The notes below the pieces were generated by a model that was not told the DNA's origin, made no database searches, and saw nothing but the letters and a program-made list of their open reading frames with translations. From Cucumis sativus (lineage: Eukaryota > Streptophyta > Magnoliopsida > Cucurbitales > Cucurbitaceae): a stretch of DNA of 64,000 nucleotides. Position numbers and translations under genes: made by a program. Position 1 is the first letter of the stretch; every line of letters begins with the position of its first letter. Positions 45,354 to 56,357 of this stretch are shown here, in pieces. The stretch is from NCBI RefSeq assembly GCF_000004075.3, contig NC_026656.2, positions 2,604,001 to 2,668,000 on the forward strand, written 5' to 3'.

Positions 45354-45879
45354 TCATGATATAGGATCTGTTTGGAATAACCTTTCCATGTACTTCCAAT
45401 AAGGCTCTTCTCTGATATCATCTTCTTTTATATCATCCATCCTTAAAAATCTTGAACGAAACCTATTACCAGTCCCATGAGCCACATCATTTAGGTCTCC
45501 ATATCGATCACGATCGTCGAAAATTCTAAGATATTTTTGGGAAGACAATCTATCACTTAATATCGGTCTGTCTACCATTTCCCAAGAAAGCCCATTTCCA
45601 TCTCCACAAAGAAAGCCAGTAGAATGATTCAAAGCTTTTTTTGCAGAGAAAAGATTCCGACTTCTTTCATATTTGTTACATATAGAGTTGGCAAGTGTTG
45701 TCTCTGCCATGCCTTCCATACCACGTATCCTTGTAACACCTTGAGAAGTTACATGTAAGGGAAAATTCATATGTTGTTGCATTTTCGAATCGTTCCAAAC
45801 TGGAAAATTTTCTGCATGCAACATTGCATTGCAATCTGATTTGGCAGATACTTCTTGACCAAAGGATTTTATAACATCC
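45354..45879 (-). other. Last exon of the TNL: degenerate NB subdomain after C-JID
   Basis: This exon encodes residues 1226-1400. Side by side with the same protein's NB-ARC, the order of features agrees: a linker with Y/FPVxxDS (NFPVWNDSKMQQ versus KYPVGIDSQLED), P-loop position GMEGMAETTLANSICNK versus GIGGIGKTTLAKALYNK, kinase-2 position LSSQKYLRIFDDRDRYGDL versus LRSKKVLIVLDDVDKLKQL, then GTGNRFRSRF versus GHGSKIIVTT. The Walker-A Lys is Glu1285 and a loop Gly is Glu1281, so nucleotide binding is not expected. The GLPL and MHD parts are absent. The frame is open with no stop, suggesting it is or was recently under constraint. Confidence 0.7.
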
Positions 45880-48800
45880 CTGTGCCATAGTGAACATCAT
45901 ACACACGAAACACCACAATTTATTCAAAACAATATTCAACTGATTACAACCAAAACAATTGCAATAAGTTTTAGAACAAATATACTACCAACAAAATCAA
46001 AACCAAAATAAAACAAATAATATCAAGTAATTTTGTAAACTAACAACTGCTCTGTTTCAATTGGTTAAGAGTAAGAACCTTAAACCTTTTCAAGAAACAA
46101 TTATGGATATGCTAATAGAAATAGATTTTAAATAAACTTTGTTAAAGAAAACTTTAGATGAATCATATCTTCAAATAGACAAAATAATGTTGTTGCAAAA
46201 ATTTTCTAAAACAGGACAACTAATCAAGCCTTCTTAAAACAATCAATAATCTCACTCACCGGCTCGGTAATTTGTCCAGTTGATCGAAAACTGTATAAAC
46301 TACCCCTGGCCCCTTGACATCATTTTGTATTCCATGGACCTCTTCAGTGAGATGGACACCACAGCATTTTATAGTTACGGTGGCCTCAGAACATTTCACA
46401 ACCTCAAACCAGACTGTGACATGATTCCACTCATTCATCTCCAAGGAAGTGCTAAATGTTGGAGAAGAAGTTGTTACTAACCATGTATATTCTGATGTTG
46501 ATGATGGAAATTTTCTCATAAAACAACTTTGGAGTCTGTAGCCAATGAATATTTTACATGAAACTAAGGCCATTCCTTGATATGAATCTCCAACCACTTG
46601 CAAAGTAGCATATGTAGCCAAAATTCGTTCCATATTGAGATCGTGTCGAAAGCTAACCCTTATTGAATTTGATATTGACTGATAGCTGAACCATTCTGGA
46701 ATCCCAGTATTCATTAGAATAAACTCTCTTGTAAAGTCACCGAGTGCAACGTCCTATGGCATACAAATTAATGTGAACAGAATCTTAATGAGAGACAATA
46801 AAATGATATGAACAAGGAAAATGGAAATGGAAGTGAGGAACCTGCTTGCTCGATATTATGTCCATGATGTTGTCTGGACTTCTACCCAACAATGTGCAAC
46901 CAGTGGCATCCATTTTTTGTATACAATGAGGGAGGTTAGGAATTTCTTGAAGGAACTTGCAATTCCTTAATTGGAGATTCCACAAGGACATAAACTTATG
47001 AAGACATGGTGGTAGACTAGAGAATTTGTTTTCCGACAAAAGTATACTAGATAAGAAAGGGGCGACATTACATAAAATTTCCAAAAAATCTACATTTGAT
47101 ATATTGCAACATTGAAGATCCAACATGGTGAACTTGGAACATAAGCTTTCTTTTGGGACAAGTAAATGGGGAAATTCTGAACTCGATGAAGTATCCATAA
47201 TTTTTGAAAAAGAGCATAGTGGATGGGCGGTTGGGTCCCATTTACGGGAAAACAATTGAAATCTAGAACACCCACCAAGATAAAGATGCTTAAGGCTCTT
47301 TAACAAATAAATTGTACTAGGAAGGGAGATGAGATTTGTGCAACCGTGAAGGTTTAATACCAAAAGCGCAGTAAGGTATCCAATTGATGAAGGTAGCTCC
47401 CTTATGGCAGTAGAATCCAAATGCAATGAAATTAAAGATTTCATGTTTTCAGCAATTTTTGGAAACATTTCGAGCTTGTGGCAGCCAGAGAGTTCGAAAT
47501 GTCTAAGAGACTTCAACTTGAGGTAGCTTGGAAGCTTTTCAAGGTTAGTGCATTGTCTAAGGTCCAAGGTAACAAGACTATTCAAAGATCCAATAGACTC
47601 ATGAATTACTCTTAAATTTGTGCATTGTTCAAGATATAAGCTTTTAAGGTTTAATGCAGAAGAGAAGTCGGGAATTTCCTCAAGCTTTTTGCAATGAGCA
47701 AGATTCAAATATTCAAGAGACTTTAATGTGAGGTAGCTTGGAAGCTTTTCAAGGTTAGAGCATTTTCCAAGGTCCAAGGTAACAAGCTTACTCAGAGATC
47801 CAATAGAATCATGAATCATTCTTAAATTTGTGCATTCTTTGAGGTACAACTTTTCAAGGTTTGAAGCTGTAGAGAAGTCTGGAAGTTTCTCAAGTTTTTT
47901 GCAGTAAGCAAGCTTCAAAACTTTAAGAGACTTCAGCATGAGGTAGCTTGGAAGCTTTATAAGGTTTGAACAATGATCAAGGTCTAAAGTAAGAAGCTTA
48001 CCAAGAGAAACAACTGACTTAGGAATTGTTCTTAAATTTGTGCAGTTGTTAAGATATAATTCTTCAAGATTTGATGTTGCAGGGAAGTCGGGAATCTTCT
48101 CTAATAAAGAAGAGTAACTAAGATCAACATGCTTCAACCTTTTACAATCCTAAAATATATGGAAAAGAAACAAAAACAAGGAGTAAATATTGATCGGACA
48201 TGATTAGATAACACATTAAATCAAAATAAGAGAAAAGTATCAAAGTTATGGTTTAGGACAAACCACTGCTATTTACATAAGTAAATGGTTTAGTAATTAA
48301 AGCATATATACCACATTAACAAATATTTTTCACATAAACATAACTCTTATATTTGCGAGCTGTTGTTTTAAAATAAATATTTGCAAATCGTTAGAAAATA
48401 AGCTATAGCTACCCATGAAAATTTCTAAGAAAATCAATGAAGAAGCTTCCAACTAAATACAGGTAGATATATAATTACCTTAAATCCTTTGCCCAAATTT
48501 CTGATCAAGCTATGACGCAAATCTAGTCCTACAAGATTTTTCTTAAGGAAGGACAGTGGCAAAAATCGATGAGAAAAGCCATGCCACTTAATCCACTTCA
48601 AGTTATCAGGTAGATACTCAACATTTGTCGAAAATCTTGCATTTCGAACAATAAGCAACCTCAGATTCTTCATGTTCCTAAAAGCTCGTGAATCCACGTC
48701 TAGCCTCGTGGGATTAGACAAGTCTAACTTTATGGCTTTAACTGCAATCGTTCCCTACAAAGACATCGATATAGTAATTTAACATAATTGACAACTTAAT

Positions 48801-50700
48801 TTGACAAACATCTTCCATCATGAAGTCTAGGAAATAAGTAAAAACTAAATATACTTCTTCTAAGGGTTACTTACCGAATTATCAGCAAACACCTTCAAAA
48901 CATCATGTACCAACCACAACCTACTCCTTTTCCCGGGCTCAAAAGATTCACCATTAACTATTTTCTGGCCCATTTGTCGAATTAAATCATGCATTTGAAC
49001 CTCTTCATTTTCAACCGTAATAAGTGAAAGATCCATGAGAACTATGATTCCAAAATCTAGGCTGAAATGACACGTATTTAACACACTCTTAACATAATTA
49101 ACTTTCTCTCCCACAAACAAACAAGAAATATCAAGGAAGATCTCCTTTATTTTTTCTTCAAGCCCATCAAAACTGATTTGAATAATATGTTCAATGTCTT
49201 CACTCAAAGAGTTCTCAAATTCATCTAATATAGTTCTCCATTTTATTTGGTCTCGGGTACAAAGGAAAGAACCCAAAACAACAAGGGCCAAAGGATGACC
49301 TTTACAATAATTTGTCGCACGTTTTGAAAGGTCTAAGTAATTACTTGATGGATGACTTTTCTTAAAAGCATGCCAACTAAAAAGTTCAAGGGAATGACCA
49401 TGACTCAATTCCCGAACACCATACTTTTCATCAAATTCATGGCTAGAAAGTAAATGACTATTTCTTGTTGTCACAATGATTTTACTACCATGGCCAAACC
49501 AATCACGTTCACCAACCAATGCTTCCAATTGCTTGAGCTTATCCACATCATCAAGAACTATAAGAACTTTCTTTGAACGCAATCTACTTCTTATGATGTT
49601 AATTCCTTCATCAAGATTGCCAATCTTCAAATCAAACTTTAAGATTTCATAGAGTAGTTTTTCCTGTAGTTGAACGAGTCCATTGAACTGTTTTGAAGTT
49701 TCTCTAACATTTGATAGAAAGCAGAAACCTTCAAATTGGTTAGCAATTTTATTGTACAAAGCTTTAGCCAAAGTAGTCTTACCAATGCCTCCAATGCCGT
49801 ATATCCCCATCATGTAAACGCCATCAAACGCATCTCGTATCTGATGCGAGAGTAACTTCATATCTTCTAGTTGAGAATCAATTCCAACTGGATACTTAGC
49901 TACATATAACTGCCCGTTGGCACAATTTAATCTAGACAATACTTCTTTAACAAGGTCTTGAATAAAATCAGCCTCCTTCCTGTTATTAAGTACATCATAT
50001 GAAAACAAATAAAAATTGATGAACATGGGAAAATAGTAGATAAAATTAAACTGCATCTTGATTGTGAATCTTCCATGATTAACATCAGTCATTTGTATTG
50101 TGGAATTACTTCAAGTAGGGATTTGTTAAGTGTGCTTTGTCAACAAAATTAGAGAATTGGAAATGAAATATGGAAAAGAAAAGACAAAATGTCAGTAAAA
50201 ATATACCTAGTTCCTAGATCCCAACCAGAGAAGTTGGCAACAGTAGTTAAAGCATCCCTCCATATTTGAGTCTTCTCCATGAAATTAGCCTGATGTTTGG
50301 CCAATGCTTCTCCAAAGCAACCAGTTTGTTTTCGTACATCGGAAGGATCCACCTTGTAGAAAATTGGCAAAACAAGCTGGCCCTTGGATTTCTTACACTC
50401 AACTATTTTCACCAATTCATCCAGACACCATGAAGAAGATGCATAATTTTGAGAGAAAATAACAATAGAAATCAAAGCTTCCTGTATAGCTTTGGAAAGG
50501 GTTTCAGAAATTTGCTCACCCCTTTTGAGCATGTCGTCTATGAAGACATTGACACCCTTTTGACGCAAGGCCATGTCAAGATGACCGGTGAAATTAGAAC
50601 GAGTATCATCTCCCCTAAAACTCAAAAACACATCAAAACTCCACTTGAAACTAGAAGAAGAAGAAGTTGATGATTCAGCTCCAACAATGGAAGAACCCAT
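45354..50700 (-). CDS. Intact TIR-NB-LRR-C-JID receptor with C-terminal NB-like extension, 6 exons
   Basis: Exons 50207-50700, 48875-49979, 48479-48754, 46842-48149, 46260-46753 and 45354-45879 join in frame into 1400 residues. TNLs sense effectors; the oligomerised TIR acts as an NADase upstream of EDS1 (family knowledge). Seen: TIR 21-163 (FDVFLSFRGDDTRSNF; catalytic-type Glu95 in SSWCLDEL); NB-ARC 165-533 (GIGGIGKTT with Lys232, VLIVLDDVDK, HGSKIIVTTRN, GHPLALVVLGSFL, MHDLIRQMG); LRRs about 534-1061, including 70-residue super-repeats; C-JID 1062-1225 (GIPEWFSYQ, SYQGMALVSCKIF, WNHVTVWFEV). Exon 6 (1226-1400) reads as a degenerate NB subdomain (GMEGMAETTLANS; YLRIFDDRDRYGDL). Donor GTGAGT and acceptor GGCACAG support that exon. 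An alternative without splicing would stop at 46256, right after the C-JID. Confidence 0.88.
47500..48110 (-). repeat. 210-bp tandem repeats inside the LRR exon of the TNL
   Basis: The phrase AGGTAGCTTGGAAGCTTT recurs at 47521, 47731 and 47941, exactly 210 bp apart. It corresponds to a 70-residue block of about three LRRs (LPSYLxLKSLxxLxLxxCKKLE, then NLxxLYLxxCTNL, then SLxxLVTLDLxxC). At least three copies. The relic TNL has one recognisable copy of the phrase at 34280. Confidence 0.85.
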
Positions 50701-50765
50701 CAGAGATTTACACTAGGACTTCGAATTTTTTTTGTTTATGGCTCCATCATTCAAGAATCTGACCA

Positions 50766-50772
50766 TTTTATA
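50766..50772 (-). promoter_or_regulatory. TATA box of the intact TNL
   Basis: TATAAAA on the minus strand, 66-72 bp upstream of the ATG at 50700, in the context CTCTATAAAA shared with the decayed TNL. Confidence 0.55.
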
Positions 50773-52483
50773 GAGCAGTTGGGAGAAGAAGAGTGACATT
50801 TTGACCACTTGCCAACTGCCGCACTCTTTTTGGTCTACCAAACCCAATCTTTAAAAAAGTGTACAATATTTTCGTTGGTTCACTTCACACTGAATAACTA
50901 AAAAAAAAATTCTTTTCATGAATATTTGCAAACATCAACATTAACGTTACAGTGAACTTCTTTAAAACCACGCTAATAGTTTTTTTAAGATTACATTAGA
51001 TAAATGTTTTTGGAGTCATTTGGAGTTCAAAGTTGAGTTAAGAAATCTAGAATAAATGTGTGCCAAGTTAGTAAGAGATAATTGATTAAAAGACTCTTTC
51101 CCAAGCTCAAAATGAGTTTTGGCCTACTTTTTAAACTTAAGCTTTTTACCTCAAGTAATTTTACAAAAATACTTTCTTCCTCAACATTTTCTTTGCTTTT
51201 CTTCTTTTTTTTCTTCTTTTCCTCTCGACTTCTGGATTTCTTTTCCATCAGATCAGATTCTGCACAGGTGACCAACTCCCTCCCTTGTTTCAGTTTGTGT
51301 TGTAGAAGGAGACGGAGTATTGGAGAATGAGATCGAGCAAGACCAAAAAGCAAGATCGAGTGAGAAAGGAGAGGGAGAGCAAGATCGTGAGAAAACGGGA
51401 GAGAGGAGAGCAAGACCATGGGAAAAGGGGAGTGGGAAGAGTGCTCTGTGAGGCAAGAGGAGCAAGAGAACAAGAGAACAGATCGAACCGAAATAATCCA
51501 AATATTTGTAGTTCAATTTGATCTTTAAAAAAAAAAAATGGTTCAGCTCATCTACCAAACCATGAACATCCTTTCTCAAAAAGATAAAATTGATCCATTA
51601 GCTAAATCACAGAGAGGAAGGCCAACTGTCCATGTGATTGTAAAGTGATGTGTTCCATGAAATTTTAACTAGTGCTAATCAAAAGACAAAAAGAACATAA
51701 ATTGAACGATGCATTCAATGAGTGGTAGTCCCATTGAGACCAGTTGCCACTTCCAATAATCTCAAGTTTTTAGTTCGACAAAACCGTATAAAAACAAAAG
51801 AAATGATGAAATGAAAAACCACATGAACCAAGTATCACTCTGCATAGCAACTACAAAACACAATTCTTACAACAACCACCAAAAAAAAGAGTGGGAAATT
51901 CTATACAAAGTCTAAATTTTATCTTCAGCTAGAGTTGTCTCGTTGCTAAATAGAGAACTCACCACAAGCTTCCTCCTGTCCATCAAAAAGATTGAAGGAT
52001 CAAACACAATCAAATAACTCTCACAAATTAAGTTGAAACAATCTGAAGACCAATCTGAACATTCAAAGATCATTTCAGTATTTGCATAAGAAAAAATCAA
52101 ACTTTAACTTGTGTCAACAGAAACATCAATGGGATCTTAAATAAATTTTTTCTTTCTTTATTTTTTAAAAAACCGAGCTTTCATTGAGAAAAGTGTAAGC
52201 ACCTACAACAAAAACTATCCAAACAAGAAAAAAAAACCTCGACAAACTACAAGAAGGAACTCCAAGACAATGCAACAAAATCAAATTAAGATCATAGTTA
52301 CAAAAAGACCTAGTTATATTAAATGGAATTTCATTTCATGCTCACAATTACAAAAATTTTAGTCTAGATTACAAAGATTTTAGCCTAGATTATAGTCCTT
52401 TATTTTATATGCTATCAAATACATGAGAGCTAAATCTTAGGGAGTACTCACAAGCTAATGAAATGAAATTTATCAACAATTGA
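50773..52483. other. Intergenic region, with a purine-rich repetitive patch
   Basis: TNL upstream sequence to about 50900. A patch at 51290-51490 is purine-rich with CpGs and contains several GAGCAAGACC/AGCAAGATCG units. The frames at 51027-51473 and 51253-51579 come from this composition and look spurious. The 3' UTR of the PsbP-domain gene is expected at the right end. No gene was seen. Confidence 0.45.
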
Positions 52484-55400
52484 TTATAACACTGTTAAAG
52501 ATATAGCAGCAGAACGGAGTTTGATGCCATCTTCATCCCATTTGGACAATGGTGCAGTTGCTCCAGCAACAAACACCTATCACAAAGAAGCACAATGTCA
52601 AAATGAAAGCTGTGTTGAATGAGAAATTTTGACCAACATAATCTTCGAGCAGAACTCAGAATTCTAAAGTTACGTTTGCCATATTCAACATATAAAATAA
52701 TAAGACTTTGCTAACATGAACAGTTTAGCTTTGAATCAATTAATGTTTATACAAATTCTACCATGTTATAACTCAGGTCTTAATCAGAGTAAGAAGTTTA
52801 GCTTGTATTTGTGTAGTGTAAATTGTATATCACAAACCTGTCCACTATTAACAGTTGCTACTAATGCAACATGTTGTTCGTTCTTCCCAAACTCGTAGAA
52901 GTAATAAGTCCTGAAGTTAAAGAAACAGAGGCAATGGAATGAAAATATGAAAGTTAATATAGCCAAAGAAGACTGAAACAAAGTATTCACAGCTGCCTAC
53001 TTTTGATAAATATTATTGTTTCATAACATTTTTAAAATTATCAAGTGTCTAGGAGAGGGCAGTTCGCACATACTTCAACTAGACTATTCTCACATAGTAA
53101 TTGTCTAACCTCCTAACATAACTCGATGCCAAGAAAACTTATAAAATACTAAATCTTAAGTAGATGGTTACCATCGCTTGAACTCATTCAATCAAGCTTT
53201 TTATCATGTGCATTGGCTCTTACAGACCACGTCATCATTAAATTACAGTATTTATTTCATAATAAATCTGAGAAGTTTCGGGAATAAAAAATATATTCTA
53301 TCATAGTCGCTCACATATCAAGGAGCTATGTATTAAAATGCAACATATCCTTGGTGAACATATGACATGTAATATCTAAATGAACTAACTAAGAATATTA
53401 TGATCTCAAACTAACATTTTTGTATATACAAACAGCATCATCGTAGCATAATTACCTGAAGCCTTCATCTTCCTTAATTTTAAACGTTCGGGCAGAAAAT
53501 AAAGTTGAACCGCCTATCATTGTCAGAACACTAAAATCAATAGCTAGAATGAGATGTGTGTCTAAGGGAAGATGAGAAAATAGCAAAAGAACCAAATAAT
53601 TAAAAACCAAAATGACAAGAAAAAATCCCAAAAAAGTTACTTTGCATATTGAACCCAAAATATGAAAGAGAAAGACAATCTGTACCTGGAACAAAGATTT
53701 TTGCAGCCTCCCTCAAGGAACCTATATCAGTTATGTCTTTCGCCTGTTTTTTGCAAGTAAGAATGGAAGCTCCTAAAACAGTTGTCCATAAAAAATAAGC
53801 ATAACTAAACAAGCATGTACATAGAAGTTCGAACTAAACGAAATCTTCTTATAAACGTTCATGATGAGCAACTTCAAAAAACTCTTTGAGATACTCAGAT
53901 TAAAGGAATTCTCTTGGACCTAAAAGGTCCAAGAGTCCAAAACATTGCTAGACATTTTAAAACTTCATTTTGGGATTTTCTCTAGGTAGAGCTTCTGGAT
54001 ATGAAAGAGCCACCAAGTTTAGAAAGAGTTGCAAGATATATAATGTTTAGTAAGAAGCCAATCCCCTTCTGAATTACCAAAAGATTAGGAAAAAGAAGAC
54101 AGGTATCAGAGAACCAGTTAGATGCATTACAAAATGAATGTTGGGCATTTTGGTCATAAGACTTGAAAACTTCACAACCATCATTGTGCTACCTCTAGAA
54201 AGGTGATCTTAAGTTGATTCGTTGGACGAGTGACAACACTTAGAACTTCAGAGCTGCGATGAGCAACAAAGCAGAAAAGGATAGAAGAAAATGAGGATAT
54301 GAGAAAGTTCAAAAATAAATAAATTGAACTTTTTACAAAGGCACAACTTTAGTATACCTAGGTCAATTGACCTAACTCAAATTCTTCATCCTACCTAGAA
54401 GCAAAATACAAGTTAGAACAAAGAATATGAACAAAAGGGAATATCATTACCCATCAGGAGACCCGAACCGTGCTGCAAAGGTTTTTGTTTTAGCCTTATC
54501 TCCATAAAGAGAGAGTCCAGCACTATAGTCCTACAAACTCCAAGCACATAACTTAGCAAGCTGCAAATGATAAACTTTTTACAAGTACAAGAAAGGGCTC
54601 CAGAGGATAAAAGATAAAGAATAGCTACAAGAATGCATAAACGAAAGGGTGGTGTTGAACCTACTTATTTCCTTCAAGCTAAATGTTCCACGAAAGAGAA
54701 AAAAGAAAGTGAGTGCACACGCACATTACGAGGTTATCAAAGCCCTAAAGCTACAACCTTCTACTTGATACCATTGACACCAATAGCAAACAGTGTTCTA
54801 AAAACCCCTACCGGGCACACTCCTAGGCATTAGGCACAAGTATTATGCCTCGCCTTGAAAAGGTTTGCTCACAAAGTAAGGCCCGCATTAGGTGCACACC
54901 TTTTCCACCTTGAAAAAACAGTGGTAGTAACTATTACGCTTTGAAAAGGTTTGCACCTTGCACTTCATCCTCAACAAACTATTATGCTTTACTGCTCTAT
55001 AGCTTTAAAAAACACTGATAGCAAATAAGCATATGGATAACCTTGAAGTATTCATATTGGTGTACGTAAACATAACATAAACACTAGGATTAAACAAACA
55101 GAAATAAGTTGAGCAAGAAAGTAGCAAAGGCTAAGATAAACAATGTTTCATTTCATACAAATCAAACATCGAGCGTAATTTTGTCTATACCTCAGGTTCC
55201 GTGAGGTCTTCAAACTGAGGAGGCACCCGAATGGAAAACCCATCGCCATAGAACTGAAACCAAGACTTGGTGTTTGCTATAGCAGGAAGGCCAGGTTTCG
55301 AAGTTGGAGAATTTTCAGAAGATTGAACAACTGGGCATTTTGGAATGAAAGAAATTAGACAGAGTGAAGCTGTTTTGAGGATGAAATGCCTCTTGGATTT

Positions 55401-55517
55401 GGAATTCAAAGAAGTAGGCGCCGGAAAGCAGAGGGTGGTGGGGGGAGGGACGGGGGACGTGGGGTTTTGGTGAGGGTTTGGAGGGTGGTGGATGCATAAA
55501 GAAAGAGGAATGGCCAT
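52484..55517 (-). CDS. PsbP-domain (PPD family) thylakoid lumen protein, 7 exons
   Basis: Exons 55191-55517, 54451-54530, 54193-54253, 53686-53743, 53456-53513, 52838-52910 and 52484-52576 join in frame into 249 residues. All introns are GT-AG. The N-terminal 65 or so residues are Ser/Pro-rich, then basic and hydrophobic (KRHFILKTASLCLISFI), as in a bipartite thylakoid-lumen transit peptide. The mature part is a PsbP-type domain: SWFQFYGDGFSIRVPPQFED, DYSAGLSLYGDKAK, GSEVLSVV, YYFYEFG, then KWDEDGIKLRSAAISLT at the end. PPD proteins are lumenal homologues of the PsbP subunit of photosystem II, with varied assembly roles. Which paralogue this is I cannot say. It is divergently arranged with TLP18.3 (840 bp between start codons). 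Intron 1 carries a hAT-type MITE. Confidence 0.88.
54791..55017. mobile_element. Non-autonomous hAT-type element (MITE), 227 bp
   Basis: Ends CAGTGTTCTAAAAA and TTTAAAAAACACTG are imperfect terminal inverted repeats. They are flanked by identical 8-bp direct repeats ATAGCAAA (54783-54790 and 55018-55025), the target-duplication size of hAT transposons. The interior has GGCATTAGGCAC and GCCTCGCCTTGAAAAGG-type blocks and no coding frame. It sits in intron 1 of the PsbP-domain gene. The perfect target duplication suggests a fairly young insertion. Confidence 0.85.
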
Positions 55518-56357
55518 AGAGAAATGAGGATAGCTTTCATATCCTCAATGAAAGAAAAAGGAAACTTTACTTGGGATTGTTTTATTCAAATTATTCAAAA
55601 GCAACCATTGATTTAAACTTCATCTTCCAAAAGGTTCCCTTTGAATATGAAAATGCATTTTCTTCTTTTATTTTTTTATTCACATATTGAAATAATAATA
55701 GTAATATATTGGTATAGTTTATAGTGTGAACAAAAGAAATATGGTATTTTATTGTGATAGTACTACAAAAATCATATGGTGAATTTGGTTGAATTCAATG
55801 GAGTTTAATATTTAACAATCTACTTACGAAGTCACTACGATAAAAGTGATTTCTTCAAATCTAAACACAAACTTAGTCAGTAGTGATAAGCGAGTTTAAA
55901 AAAATCAATCTCTCCCTCCCCACATGGATTGAACCAAATTTTGTTTTCAAAATTGAGTTAAACTCTTGTCTTGTCGGTCATGAAATATATTTTTTATCTC
56001 TGTCATTTACTTTTAAATAGGGTATTTTCAAATATAATAAAAAAAATGATAAGATATTTATCTGAATAACAAAATTTTGAAAAATAATAAATATATACAA
56101 AAAGAGTATACATATATGAGGGGGAAAAAAGGAACAAAAAACAATTATCCATCAATGAAAATGTAGTTGAGGATCAAAATGATCTCAAAACTTTTTCATG
56201 GCTCTCATATAAACACTATCCATACTCACAAGAGTACTTTGTCCCTACCAAACATAATCCAAACCACTCAATTTCTCATGGAACCAACAGATCTTCACTC
56301 CCATTTTCCCTCTCCATTCCATGTCTCACCATATCTGAATCTCTTCTTCGTCTTCCT
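55518..56357. promoter_or_regulatory. Shared 840-bp intergenic region of divergent PsbP-domain and TLP18.3 genes
   Basis: Both start codons face outward from this AT-rich interval. A TATAAA at 56208-56213 lies 145 bp before the TLP18.3 ATG. No clear TATA was picked for the other direction. A partial AT-rich repeat-like block lies near 56020-56100. Co-regulation of the two plastid genes is inference from the arrangement. Confidence 0.45.

Noticed and set aside
45354-45939. NB-like tail as an independent small gene
   Set aside because: It has no own promoter-like start, and its 5' end coincides with a good acceptor whose phase fits exon 5 of the TNL exactly. The fused reading is simpler.
51027-51579. 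Ser/Leu-rich minus-strand frames
   Set aside because: Antisense reading of a purine-rich repetitive patch; the overlapping frames conflict and no domain is seen.
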